From the NCBI RefSeq assembly GCF_004324835.1, contig NW_021163023.1, forward strand, positions 2,976,001-3,040,000: a DNA stretch of 64,000 nt, read 5' to 3'. Below are positions 12,488 to 24,892 of this stretch, one piece after another (position 1 is the first letter of the stretch; the number at the start of each line of letters is the position of its first letter). The position numbers were made by a program, and so were the translations under genes. The notes beneath the pieces are model-generated. The model did not search any database, was not told the DNA's origin, and was given only the letters and a program-made list of their open reading frames with translations. Origin of the DNA: Dendronephthya gigantea (lineage: Eukaryota > Cnidaria > Anthozoa > Malacalcyonacea > Nephtheidae).

Positions 12488-12759
12488 ATAAAGCGAAAAT
12501 GTGTTTTAAATCATTGAACCATAATCATATTTATGTGCGTATAATTATGTTATATGTCATCGTTTATTCCCATGTGATACGAAAATTTAATAATAATTAT
12601 TTTACACCTAAATGTTCATAAAATCTCATCATGAATTTTGCTTGGTGTTGTTGGGTGCTATTTAGGTGTCGTTGAGTACTGTTGGGTATTGCAGAGTACT
12701 GTTAGGTATTTCTGTGTATTATTGGGTATAGTCAGGTGATCTTGTTATATCACATTGGA

Positions 12760-13500
12760 CATAACCTGGATCAAACCTTGGTATTCTTAAAATGAGGATT
12801 TATTTAAGCTCCAAATCTGTCATTTCATTGCTTACAAGTATGTTTACAACTGTTTAAAAAGTCTAAAAAAAACTCTATGCTCTGCCATATTTTTTACTGA
12901 AATAACTAAATAAGGTCCTTAGTTTTGTGAGGTTGTGAAATTATGTTGAGACCAGCAACCTACTTAAGCCTTTCTGGCCAAAATAGGTTACAATCAGTAA
13001 TTTTTTGAAATTCTATTGTTTTATAATTTATAAAGCGTTAAAATGAAATTGTTTAAAGAAGGTTTTCAATATGGCGTTCTTAATACGGAGTATTTTTAGG
13101 TATATTTTTTCTTTTTGAATCACTTTAAAAAGCCTTGTTTAATCGCACGAGTTAGGATGTATCCAGTTTTTGCACTATCAGCAAGCTTTCCTATAATTTC
13201 AATAACTTTACGCGAGAACTTGATTACTTGAAAGCTCTTTTCCACAAGGATGACAGGGAATTCCCGTGGATAGTTGATAGAATTGGATTTCCATTATTCG
13301 CTGTTCTTCCTCCAATAGTCATAGCTCTTAGCACAACAAATGTTGAAATGTTGGTGAGTCTGACCGGATCTTACGCTGGCGTAGGGGTTCAGTACATAAT
13401 ACCGATAATGTTGATAGTCTATGGTCGTCAGAAGGCGGCAGAAATATTGGGGTTTAATGATAATGATTATGGATCATTTTTTAAACATCGTTTTTGCAAT
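12760..13500 (+). pseudogene. decayed partial duplicate of the TMEM104 3' region
   Basis: Three stretches match TMEM104 in order: 12760-12865 with about 5362-5467, 12870-13155 with about 5778-6050 (both intronic), and 13158-13497 with about 6530-6857 (part of the last exon). The block with exon 9, the first about 340 bp of exon 10 and the last helix are missing, and a short insertion breaks the frame near 13220. A 95-codon reading frame (13228-13515) still encodes the family segment around PWIVDRIGFPLFAVLPP with almost no change, so the copy is recent. It has no start context and only part of the membrane core, so it should not make a transporter. The left edge shares an ATAACCT microhomology with the duplication junction. 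Confidence 0.88.
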
Positions 13501-14427
13501 CACATTATGAAGTGATTACATTATTAAGTGAATACTTTATTAAGTGAATACATTATTAAGTGAATACATTATTAAGTGAATACATTATTAAGTGAACACA
13601 TTATTAAGTGAATACATTATTAAGTGAATACATTATTAAGTGAATACATTATTAAGTTAATACTTTATTAAGTGAATACATTATTAAGTGAATACATTAT
13701 TAAGTGAATACATTATTAAGTGAATACATTATTAAGTTAATACTTTATTAAGTGAACACATTATTAAGTGAATACATTATTAAGTGATTACATAATTAAG
13801 TGAATACATTATTAAGTGAATACATTATTAAGTGAATACATTATTAAGTTAATACTTTATTAAGTGAACACATTATTAAGTGAATACATTATTAAGTGAT
13901 TACATAATTAAGTGAATACATTATTAAGTGAACACATTATTAAGTGAATACATTATTAAGTGAATACATTATTAAGTTAATACTTTATTAAGTGAACACA
14001 TTATTAAGTGAATACATTATTAAGTGATTACATAATTAAGTGAATACATTATTAAGTGAACACATTATTAAGTGAATACATTATTAAGTGAATACATTAT
14101 TAAGTTAATACTTTATTAAGTGAACACATTATTAAGTGAATACATTATTAAGTGATTACATAATTAAGTGAATACATTATTAAGTGAATACATTATTAAG
14201 TTAATACTTTATTAAGTGAACACATTATTAAGTGAATACATTATTAAGTGAATACATTATTAAGTGAATACATTATTAAGTGAATACATTATCAAGTGAT
14301 TACATTATTAAGTGAATACATTATTAAGTGAATACATTATTAAGTGAATACATTATTAAGTGAATACATTTATTAAGTGATCACATTATTAGGTGATTAC
14401 ATTATTAAGTGAAACATTAGTTAAATG
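13497..14427. repeat. 16-bp satellite, expanded array with higher-order structure
   Basis: About 57 tandem copies of ATTAAGTGAATACATT and close variants (AGTTAATACTTT, AGTGAACACATT, AGTGATTACATA). The AGTTAATACTTT variant recurs at about 13656, 13736, 13848, 13976, 14104 and 14200: spacings 80, 112, 128, 128 and 96 bp, all multiples of 16. Blocks of several variants are thus repeated as larger units. It sits between the TMEM104 fragment and collagen-like copy 3. Confidence 0.95.
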
Positions 14428-14492
14428 ATTGACGATATTGGGCGATAAAAAATGGAATAAGGGTATTAAAGCGTCATCCATTCGCACACGAA

Positions 14493-16309
14493 TCATTTTG
14501 TGCAAACCACACAAGTGAGTTCTTTACCAGTGGCGTATGGTGGACAAGGAAGAGAACCACACTGACTTTCAACAAAATAAAGTAGGGCGCCATTGTAATC
14601 AACATGAGATCCTGTTGTAGCTTCAGCGTTCTCATCAACACAAAGAAACTGTGTTCTTCCTTTGTGATTATAATGTTCGGACATGAGATATCCTTTATAC
14701 TCCAAGGTCCAGCCTGAGGGACAGACATTACGAGCTGGTATCATCACGTGACTATCACGTGACTCGGTGTGACAGACTGCGCAGGGAGCATCGTGATTAA
14801 CGATGTTTTGGGGAAATACGTAAGGATAGGACTGTGTCTCGTACTCGGTGCCATAGATATAACTCCCTCCTTGATTACCAGCCTTAACTTTGTCAAATAT
14901 CGGATTCAATGGTAGACAAAGATAGTTTGAAGCACCACCCTTATGGTTAAAACGTGATCCAGCCATCACACCTAAACATTGTTTAGAGAAATTCAAACAC
15001 AGCATACTAAAGACACGAGAAACCACGTCATTTGATTTTTGAACATCTGGCCTGTAATTCATGCTCTTCCTACATTTTGCCGTTTCTCCATCTAAGCTAT
15101 CTATTTATATTGATAGAATTGGACACACCACAAAATTAAGAGAATGGGCACAACTGGAAATTTTGACAATTCTCGGTTTTGTATTCTATGGTCTCTGCAA
15201 CTATAATTTATACCTGAATATAATTCATTAGTTCTAGAGATCTGTGGACAATGTTTTCTTCCCCATCGTGTGTACACAGTTCCCCCTCTTGATCCTGCAG
15301 CTTCCCCCTTTTCACCTCGAGGTCCAGCTGGTCCACGTCTTCCAGGAGGTCCTGATAGAATTATGCAAAGAAATTGCTTGTTTTAAATTGGCATAGAATA
15401 AACTTGTAGTTTAACTGTATAAATCAGTTGTATAAATGGCGCTTCTATTATAAAATACACTTTATATACGTACCGCGTAAGCCAGCATCACGACCATCAC
15501 GTCCTTTAGGAAGAAATAAAAACAGTTCATCATACTGCGCATCTGCATGTCTATGTCTTCAGATATGGGGAGAAACCTAGTGCAAGCTTGCATTCATACA
15601 CTATGTTCCTAATTTTGACTAGTCTATATAGAGTACAGAGTAGTCACTCTCGGATCCGACTAGAATGGCTAATAAATGCGCATGCATTATTTTACAGATA
15701 TTAAACTAGCAAAGTATCACACGGCGCTGTCGTTGAGGGTTTCATGTTCCACTAGTGGGGACACTGTTCCATTGTAAACGCAGGCTCATCGTTTGAACAA
15801 TCTTCTCAGTGTGTTGGAGATTTCACGATCGTATGATTTAAAATGTTTAAAATACCGCCTGAAAATTTGTATGTGAACTTAGAGCAAAATTTAACACTTT
15901 ATAGCAGTAGAAAATAACGTACCATCTCTTCCTGGAAGACCTGGCAAGCCTTGACACAATGATTTGTTATCCTTCTTCTCGCGTTTAGCTATCGAGCTAT
16001 TGCATAAAAAGAAATATATTCCATTAACGGAATATCAATCACAACTTATAATGACTATCTATGCCACTAAACTGAATATACACTCAATTTGTCTGGCAAG
16101 AAAACAAAATTTCAGTTTTATACTGTTGCTTGTGGTCACACCCTAACATTACGACTTCCTCATCGTATTTTAATAAAATAAAACATATCTAGAGTATCAT
16201 GCAAAATATCTCACCTTTCCTCGTCTGACTCGATGTCTTTGCCATGGATCATTTCGACCACCACAAGACATGACCAGATCAGTAAAATATTTCGATGAAG
16301 AAACTTCAT
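14493..16309 (-). CDS. short-chain collagen-like secreted protein, copy 3
   Basis: Five exons on the minus strand: 16215-16309, 15923-15996, 15474-15503, 15214-15351, 14493-14971; 271 residues, same structure and lengths as copy 1. Signal peptide MKFLHRNILLIWSCLVVV..., an AKR site, Gly-X-Y triplets, VYTRWGR-type linker, and the single-exon C-terminal domain (VMAGSRFNHKGGASNYLCLP onward) with all cysteines kept. Introns and the 3' flank resemble copy 1, as expected of the duplicated gene. No inactivating change was seen. Confidence 0.87.
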
Positions 16310-17922
16310 TGCAACGTTTAGTTGACAAAAATTGATTTTGAAAACTCGTGTTCCTCTCTCAGTGAGGTTCAGGACAAGAATGAAATAGCGTCAGAATACC
16401 AAGTGTTTTTGTAAGATGACACAAAGAATGTTTTCCGTTATAACAAGCTGTAACATGTTTAAATTTTATCAAATTATACAAACTTTTGTCTTCCCGCACA
16501 CAAGGTTTTCTCGGTGAAGAGTTTAAAGACAAATTATAGATAAGTTAAATACCATCTTTTGTCTCTTTTGTACAACTAGCCAATGACATTGGTTTTGCTT
16601 CAGCCAAACTTGACAATGCAGATCTTGAACTTTGTGGTAGATTGAACTGAGAGAGCATCATCACTTCTCAGACTCATTTTATTTAAACTTGCAAGACTTA
16701 TTTTGCTTTCGCTATATATAAAGGACCTATATATATATATACGACTATACACGGCTTTAAAGATTTATCACATGCCATGGTTAATGATCTAAGTCAGATA
16801 TTTGTATTCGGCGCCTATGGAGCTTATTGTTCATACAGAAGATATAAGAATTACCGTCTTCATCAGACAAATATAAAAGCACTAATTTTAATGAAAAACT
16901 AGGTTTCTTTTACTGCTAATGTCTACAGTATATAGATATGGGACCAGATTTCGTATAAACCAGTTAAATTGGGCGAGTATTTTTATGCCCAATTATTAAA
17001 GTCACTACGTCAACAAATACACTGTATATTACCGTGTATATTCACGATAGTGTACGCGGGGGTTCTATCTTTTGTATGTTTATATATTTAGACTTTTTAG
17101 TATGTATTGCATAACTACCGTTTCAGCAAAATTCTTGTTGACACAACGTTACCTAGGTCTAGAATAATATCAGTGATCCATGACTGGAACAGTGATCTTT
17201 TAGGTAGAGAACTTAGGAATTAATTTCACGAATATCTTTCCTGGATCACGACAAATGTTTGAGCTTCTAAAATATTTCGTCTTTGATACAAACACGTTGC
17301 GTTATCTTGCGTGTGTCTGTGAAAATACACTTGGCACAATAGTTATTGGTAATTTGGTTCCATTGTGAAATGACACTAAGCTGGCTGGCGAAGCTATAAT
17401 TCTCTCTTCATTGTTGATTGCTTTGACCTTCCTATTTCTCTCGCCCTATCCTTTGACATTGACGTGCTATGGAATGAAGTATATATAAATTATATATATT
17501 CTCACACACAAACTCAAACATATAACTTCGATGAACTTGCTCTCTCGTCATACGACTTGCTACTCAATTAATTTTCTACAGGTGACTGAAGTGAGTATGA
17601 AATAAACACACTCGTCCACCTTTTGAGACAAAATCATTTAAAGTATAGAGTAGATACTGGATTTTTTTTCCTAAGCCAACACCACCACACGGTGATGGTT
17701 TAAACGTTTAATCTCATCTGATCTGAAACTCATCTGTCACTTACAGAACGTTTTCCAGTTCGTTTGCGACAATCCGACGTCGTTGAACACATCTTTTCCT
17801 GGATCTGTCCAGACTTGCTGTGTTAATCTGTTCCCGGTGTGTATAAGAACAGGTTGATCAACGTCACGACACCACAACAGACTTGAATTCAATTGAAACT
17901 CGTCGTTTTTTTGAAGAAAATC
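16310..17922. promoter_or_regulatory. divergent intergenic region between collagen-like copies 3 and 4
   Basis: About 1.6 kb, the duplicate of 9214-11073, with no convincing exon. A TATA-like GTGTATAAGAACAGG lies near 17840, about 80 bp before the copy 4 start codon, in the position of the TATA-like box of copy 2. A TA-rich run is present at 16710-16740. Confidence 0.5.
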
Positions 17923-19339
17923 ATGTCTTTCCGTCATTTTTATATTTTGTTTCTTGCTCACTTTTTGTGCTCCGTTGTGACAGCCAATACTGATGATCAT
18001 CAAATAAGAAAAAGGTAGGGGAAATTTTACTCATTACAATTTCTGTGCGCCATAATGGCGAATGAGATTTAACGCACACAAAACATTTAAATTTACATTT
18101 ACAATCTTCATGCAGACAGGCTATCGAGACGCTATATAGTTGGAGTAATTCGACTGTGTCGGTTGAAACAAACAAAAACAGATCTATTTTAAACGTTCTT
18201 ACATAATTGTAGTACATGCAGGGTTAATAATTTGCCCAATATGAATATCTTTTTCTCTTATTAAATAGGCAAGCTCCGTCTGGTCAGGGAACAAGTAGTT
18301 TATGCCGAGGACTTCCAGGTTTACCTGGACGAGATGGTAATTTCCATTCTTCAATTTTAACCGTAATTCGGACGACACAGTCGGCCGCGAATTAATTTTA
18401 ATAAATATTGAATTTTAACTTAAACTCAATGCGATGATTCAGGTAAATTTGAACTCTAGTTCATATATATATTTTAATACTCAAGTTCCATACATATTTT
18501 AGGTCGAGATGGTCGTGATGCAATGCTCATTGGTACGTACAATGTCTTATCTTGTGCGCGATGCGTTTCCGAAAGACGTGTCTTTACAAAGAATATTCAC
18601 TCATTTAGGTCCACCAGGAAAGCGAGGTGAACCAGGACCACAAGGGATGAAAGGAGACTCCGTAGGTGTAACAGGAGGTGCCGTGTACACACGTTGGGGA
18701 AGAAATGACTGTCCGCAATCTGTCAAAACAACCATGTTGTATTCAGGTAATTGTGACAAGGTCGAGAATTTTCCAAGCAAACGTGAAACGTTGATACTGA
18801 AACATGCTTTAATAAAGATATGAAAACGATAGTTTCTGAATTTCTTTTTATAATGGTTAGGTGTGATGGGTGGTTCATGGTTCAATCATCATGGTGGAGC
18901 ATCAAACTATCTTTGTCTACCATTGAATCCAATATTTGACAAAGTTAAGGCTGGTAATCAAGGAGGGAGTTATATCTATGGCACCGAGTACGAGACACAT
19001 TATTATCCTAACTTTTTTCCGCAAAACATCGCTGATCACGATGCTCCCTGCGCAGTCTGTCACACCGAGTCACGTGGTAGTCACGTGATGATACCAGCTC
19101 GTAATGTCTGTCCCTCAGGCTGGACATTGGAGTATAAAGGATATCTCATGTCCGCACATTATGGTCACAACGGAAGAACACAGTTTCTTTGTGTTGACGA
19201 GAACGCTGAAGCTACAACAGGATCTCATGTTGATCATAATGGCGCCCTACTTTATTTTGTTGAAAGTCAGTGTGGTTCTCTTCCTTGTCCACCATACGCC
19301 ACTGGTAAAGAACTCACTTGTGTGGTTTGCACAAAATAA
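17923..19339 (+). CDS. short-chain collagen-like secreted protein, copy 4
   Basis: Five exons: 17923-18014, 18269-18336, 18503-18532, 18609-18746, 18861-19339; 268 residues. It is the duplicate of copy 2, with the MSFRHFYILFLAH signal peptide and RKR site. It differs by loss of one Gly-X-Y triplet in exon 4 (GPQGMKGDS instead of GPQGTQGVKGDS). The C-terminal domain begins VMGGSWFNHHGGASNYLCLP, with all cysteines conserved. The reading frame is intact, so this is likely a working paralogue. Confidence 0.88.
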
Positions 19340-20617
19340 ATAAAGCGAATATATGTTTTAAATAATTGAACCCATAGTCAAATTTATGTGCATATAATTA
19401 TGTTAATTTTGAACGTTTATTTCCATGTGATACGAAAATTTAATAATAATTATTTTACACCTAAATGTTCATAAATGCTCATCGTGAATTTTGCTTGGTA
19501 TTTTTGGGTACTATTAGGTATGGTTGAGTACTGTTGAGTATGGCAGAGTACTGTCAGGTATTTCTGTGTATTATTGGGTATAGTCAAGTGATCTTGTTGG
19601 ATCACATTGAACATTGTGCAAGCCACTCAATATTGTCAAATTATCCTCCAGTATTGTTGCGTTGTTTCCTCTCACTTGAAGGACTTTCACTAGTTGACCT
19701 CAGCGCCTCTAATGTAAACAGCTATAACATATAAAGATTGTCTTTGGATATAGTTGTCAAAGCGAAGCGCCAAATTATTGATGGGGAATTGCCTTAAAAC
19801 GTTAAAACAATCCTTCCGTGATGCCTACGTCTGACGTCAATATTTTGAGACTTGAGTAGTCTTTTTAAGAGGTTTTAAACAGTTGCTCATTTTGTCGATG
19901 TCATTTAAAATGAATAATCATTTCATCCCCATGCATTGAACTCAAAATAACTTTTCTTTTGAGTTCAATGTTCCAATCATACTTCTTGCGCTTGGAACTT
20001 TTATCTTTGTTGAAAGGAAAGCTTAATTACTGGTGTTGGTAAACCTGCAATCTTAACAACCACGATTAGTGAAAGAGGGCTTGTGGCAAGTTTCAAAACT
20101 AAGGTCATATGAAGGAAAGCGTGGGAGAAAGCAATATTTAACAGAAGACATTGTTACTGCCTTAAATTTCTTTGTTAACCAAGTATTAGCCATAGAATCA
20201 CCTGTTACTGTTAAACTGTTTTGATTGGTGCAGAGATATTTTAACGACCATATAATGATCGTGCATAGTTCTTTCTGGAAGAATACGTTCTGCGTAGTTA
20301 GTTATGTAAATTTTCATCACAAGATTTTAGCATACCGTTTGTAAACATAGCCTCATATTAGCTTGATGATAGCCGCGTAGTGCGACCCCTCGCGCCTGGT
20401 AGTTTCTTGTTCACCATTTTTATTGAACAAGGCTAAAAGTAATACACAACAGAGGTAGTTATTTTGTCTACATAGCTACAAAGATCACCGAAATTATGAC
20501 ATTGTAATGAAATGCGGATAACATGAGCATTCACGCATGTATAATATAGGGCCTATATGTTACAATTAAAGCGCGTGGAATTTGAGTAACGTAGCGAACG
20601 TTAAAGTTGCTTGAGCG
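19340..20617. other. end of duplicated unit and intergenic DNA
   Basis: Similarity to unit 1 continues to about 19615, including a GGTATT/GAGTACTG-rich stretch at 19495-19590 that matches 12640-12752. Beyond that is unique sequence with no recognisable gene or element. Confidence 0.6.
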
Positions 20618-21975
20618 ATGGAAGGTCACATCAACTGGGTGTACATTTCTCTTTCCTCGATGCTATTCTTCAAAACTATCAACAAGGCGGTAGTTTTTCT
20701 TTTTCCATCGCCAGTTAAACTACGAGATCAGACAAGAAAGGTTTGGCTTTGGGAGAATCTAGCGACGTCCTGGGTGCACTCGGTCATCAGCGCTGCACTC
20801 TCGATCTACAGGTAGTTTTTCTTTGAAACAATTTCATACGTTCTACATTGTTAGTTTTTTTGATCAGACTAAAATAATTCTCCCTCATTTATTTATAGTA
20901 TATACAGCACGCCATCAATAATCGAAGATATGATCAATACGAATAATAGTCTGTTGTATAGCACACTGGCTATTTCTGTTGGTATGTAACAAATATAATA
21001 CTGGCAAATTTGTGCAAAGTCCTGGTGGTCTTTCTTTGATTGAAAATTAATAAGTAATCTGAATTAAGCTGTTATTTATGCTGTAGGTTATTTTGTCTAC
21101 GACCTTATTGACCTAGCAATAAACGACTTACAAAGATCGTTTTGTGTTATTATTCATCATGTGCTCGTAAGTGTTCAAATATTTCTGTTTTTAATGCCTA
21201 AAAATGGGACTTCGCAGGCAGTTTATTAGCTCAACATATATTGAGCATGTAGTTCTTCAGAAAGGACCGTTCACCACGGCAAATTACGATCATCTTTGCC
21301 TATCCGTGCAAGTGAATGTAAACATACCACTTTCGCTTCTATTGAGAGTAATCACCGCCAGCATGTCATCACGACTGTGACACCTCGTAGTCATGCAATT
21401 TCGAGAATTGTGTGTACGCATGCTCAGAGATCAACACCTTACTATCCAAGCGTATTTCATCATTCTAAGAACTTGAGCTTCAATTATTTTCCCTTTCTCT
21501 CCAGGTTATATCAAGCTTTCTTGTTTGCCTTCTGGGAAACCGGCTGATACCATTCGCGATTTTTGCATTGCTTGTTGAGGTGAACAGTGTCTTCCTTCAC
21601 GCCCGATGCCTTATGCGCATGACCGAGCTTGATCAAAACGGGCTGGTTTATAAAATCAACAGAATCCTCTTAATGATAACTTTTATTTTATTTCGCTTCG
21701 TGAATTGTGGATGGGTGACTATCTGTCTTGTGTCAAGTCGTCATGTGATCAATTGGCTTCCGTTCACAATAGGCTTCGGTGGCATGTGTATCGCGTCTTT
21801 GCAAAACGTAGGTCTTCTCAAGCAGGTGTGGACGAGTGATGCAAAAAGTAAAATGAAACAGTCGCAACACGAGAAAACTGGAGGCGATAAGGATCACAAT
21901 GAGAACAAGAGTAACGGCTCAGAAAAACTGAGAGAGTTATTAAAAGTGACAAACGCTTGTAGCACTTGTAGCTGA
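20618..21975 (+). CDS. TLC-domain membrane protein (TLCD1/TLCD2-like)
   Basis: Four exons: 20618-20811, 20899-20981, 21087-21166, 21505-21975; 275 residues. The TLC (TRAM-LAG1-CLN8) pattern is visible: WENLATSWVHSVISAALSIY at the first core helix, SVGYFVYDLIDLAI, the histidine pair in FCVIIHHVLVISSF, then LLVEVNSVFLHARCLMRM and three more hydrophobic segments. Length and motif order fit TLCD1/TLCD2, plasma-membrane proteins linked to phospholipid composition and membrane fluidity. The charged C-terminal tail (KMKQSQHEKTGGDKDHNENK) is probably cytosolic. It is convergent with TMEM41. Confidence 0.85.
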
Positions 21976-22536
21976 GATTTGCATTCAACACTTTCCAACC
22001 GCTTGGAATTAACTGATTAAGGGAGATTTTGTTAGAGGTGATAAGAATAGAACTTTTTAGGGCAAGCTTTTAGAGTTCTTCGTGTGGGATAGACCGTGTT
22101 ACAGCAGGTTTGAATCACTAGATTGTCGTACCATAATAAAAATGCACAACAACCAGGATGACGCGCTCTTTTTTATCATTGAAAATCCTTCCTCGGACGA
22201 ATGTACGTTGTGTTTTGTAGGCAAATGTATATTCCTGTAGCTAAATGGTATTTTAGCTAATATTTCGGTGCTTTATTTCTGCCCTTTGCAGGATCTAGCT
22301 CTTGGTATGAAGAGACATACAATTATTTTGAAGGCCGAACTCGATGCAAAATACCATAATACTTCCGAGGAATCAATGTTTCTTTATTTCTGCCACAAAA
22401 GTAAAGATCTTCCATTTTGTTGATCAGTTACAAAAACATGCATTCAACAAATTAAAACATTATTTTACAATATAGTTGCGACGTTCGTACGAGTCAGCGA
22501 GGAGCGGTTTATAGCGAGATAATTGTGTTTCTTGAA
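21976..22536. other. convergent intergenic region
   Basis: 3' flanks of the TLC-domain gene (+) and TMEM41 (-). No gene or repeat recognised. Confidence 0.5.
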
Positions 22537-24125
22537 TCATTCTAGTTTTTTTCTCAATTGTCTTCTAAACAAGACAGGTGCGAGGGAAAGTAAGGCTGAG
22601 ACAATAACGATTGCTATCGATTGAAATGTCATAACGTCTCCTGTTGTCGTCAGCTTGTGAACCTCAACACCAGCAGTGATGTAACCAAATGACGGTGGAG
22701 CAACGCCTGAAAAAAAAAATTACATAACTTTACTCTTACTACACACTATAATGCGTCCGAAAATTTTTGATAAATGCATCTTAACTCGTTTAAAGACGTA
22801 AGGTATTGGAATGCTTCTTATATTGAAGGTTCCAACACTTGATGATTGAACTAACGCTTGCGAGAAACGATACTTTCTTTCCCAAAATTATTAAATGCTT
22901 TGCGTTCTTTAATGTTTTAACCATCCTTACCTACAAATGTCCCAACAAAGAAAGGCAAGAGAGGAACGTCAATAACAGGAGATGAGATGTTGATAAACCA
23001 GTTGGGTAGAAATGGCGTTATACGAAGGAAAATTATATAACTTAATAGATCGTCTTTGTGTTTTTGTACCTAGAAATATATTGAATTTGGTTCATCTGAG
23101 CTGCGTGCTTGGTAGAGAAGGTAATATAGTTTGATGGTTGTATTTCATGAGATTCGTGATGGCATAGCAGCCCAAAGCATGAAAAAAGAGAGAACTTACA
23201 TTTGCTTGCCACTCAATAATTCGTTCAGGAAAATAATATTTGATAATTCTTGTTCCGACTAAGTATGAAAGTAGGTAACAGAACGATGCACCTAGGCTAG
23301 AGCACTGTTGAAAAGAATGAAACAGCTTTAATAGATGTAGTTTTATTGTAAGACTAGTTATTATTCAGTTCATTGCAAGAAATAATCTACCAGCTTACCA
23401 GGCAAACTAAAAATAAGGCAAGTGGAAATGGGAAAAGAAATCCTGATAAAATGCTCAGAAATATTGAACCAGGAATTGCAAATGATTGTAAGCTAACAGA
23501 CAGGTTAAGAAAAATAATCATTCAGATATTTTTTAGTTCGGTTCCTTCTATCTTTTGTTTGGATTATTGCAGATGGGGTGGTTTCTTAGGGGGCACTTTT
23601 AAATTATGTTAAGGATACAATATGTATGTGTAGAAGAATGCTAGTACAACTGTAAAAAAATAATCATCTTTATAATTGGATAAGACTGTAGCAAGACCCT
23701 TTGCATCTTCCATATTCATAGGTAGTTTCATCTTAGCTGCATCCTCCCTTCAAGAAATCATAATTATTATATCATCTTAGCCGGTTCATGGACATTATGC
23801 ATATACACATATTGTAGGGATGAAGTACGTACTGTTTTAATTTGGGAAAACGCGTGTAAAGAAACACCATCAATAACAAAGATGAGATAAATATTATTGC
23901 CAATAGGAAAAATGAGCCTCTGTGATTTTCACTTGAAGTATCTGCAGGATAGTTAAAATAATATGAATTATTTTTTTCTATAGTGTATAGCAAGTCGGAG
24001 GCCATAAGTCTTAGTTGACTGAGAGTCTGTTGGACAATTTTAGTCTGTTTTTCTCCTCTGTGGGTATTTTGAATATGCATTGAGTTGACTAGTGTTATTA
24101 AAATATTTATATGTAGTTTTTTCAT
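22537..24125 (-). CDS. TMEM41: TMEM41-family ER scramblase (DedA/VTT domain)
   Basis: Six exons on the minus strand: 23833-24125, 23619-23747, 23399-23492, 23200-23304, 22931-23069, 22537-22706; 309 residues (human TMEM41B has 291). An N-terminal cytosolic segment and a membrane helix (GSFFLLAIIFISSLLLMVFL) are followed by KLPMNMEDAKGLATVLSNYK. The VTT/DedA core follows: LQSFAIPGSIFLSILSGFLF, then PFPLALFLVC, a LGASFCYLLSYLVG re-entrant segment, and FLRITPFLPNWFINISSP. Family members are ER phospholipid scramblases needed for autophagosome and lipoprotein formation. Whether this is the A or B type cannot be decided here, so the symbol is family-level. The start chosen is the first ATG of exon 1; an in-frame Met about 15 codons in is an alternative. 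Confidence 0.92.
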
Positions 24126-24892
24126 TGCATTTGGAGATGAACTCTTGTTCAGACATTTTAAATATTTGCAGCTCTTGCTCTGCTAATCTCTAGGGCATTT
24201 GGGGTCAAGGCAAGGTGGTAATTACAGAGTAATCAATAGGTACATAGAATGAAAATTACCAGACAAAATATCAATTGCCTTTATTAGTGATTATTTTCGA
24301 TGGTAATTGATATATAAAAGGTGTATCAATTACGAAATATGTTTTGAAAGATAAGAATACAACGTGAAACATACATGACAAGGCAACCGCAAATGTACAA
24401 GCATAAAATTTAAACAAAAACAAGGGCTATTTCATGTGAATTATTATTTAAATAGACAGCGTATTTACACAGATAGCATGCAATCGACCACCATTGATAT
24501 AGGCTAAGTTTAAATGTGAAATCAAAAATGTAATACGCTCACGAATATAAAATACCGGTATTTGAATGTACCTTGAAAGAAATACTTCCATTCTGGATAT
24601 TTTTGAGGCAAAGGACGCCTCGATTTTATTTGTGGCGTCGTTCTTGTTGACATTTTGTTGTCGTCGAACAGTCGAGTTTACAATATTTTGTTTTGAAATA
24701 TTCCCCCCTGAATACAATAGCTTGAATATGGTATGACGGGGGGTGATAATATATCCGTAAACGACACGTGGACAAAGATAACGGCTGCTTGTTCGTCTTG
24801 GTTGGTGGTTACATGAAGTAATGCACGTAATCATGTTTCATTTTTGTTTTTCTTCTCAACAAAATAATCTTTTGAATGAAATAAAAGTAAAA
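24126..24892. other. divergent intergenic region TMEM41 / SDR
   Basis: Shared upstream region of two divergent genes, AT-rich. No exon or repeat recognised; a long open frame on the minus strand (24448-24834) has no family resemblance. Confidence 0.45.

Noticed and set aside
13497-14427. CRISPR-like array
   Set aside because: The 16-bp units abut without spacers and the host is a eukaryote; it is a satellite.
24448-24834. 128-codon minus-strand frame upstream of the SDR gene
   Set aside because: No similarity to any family I know; lies in the divergent intergenic region.
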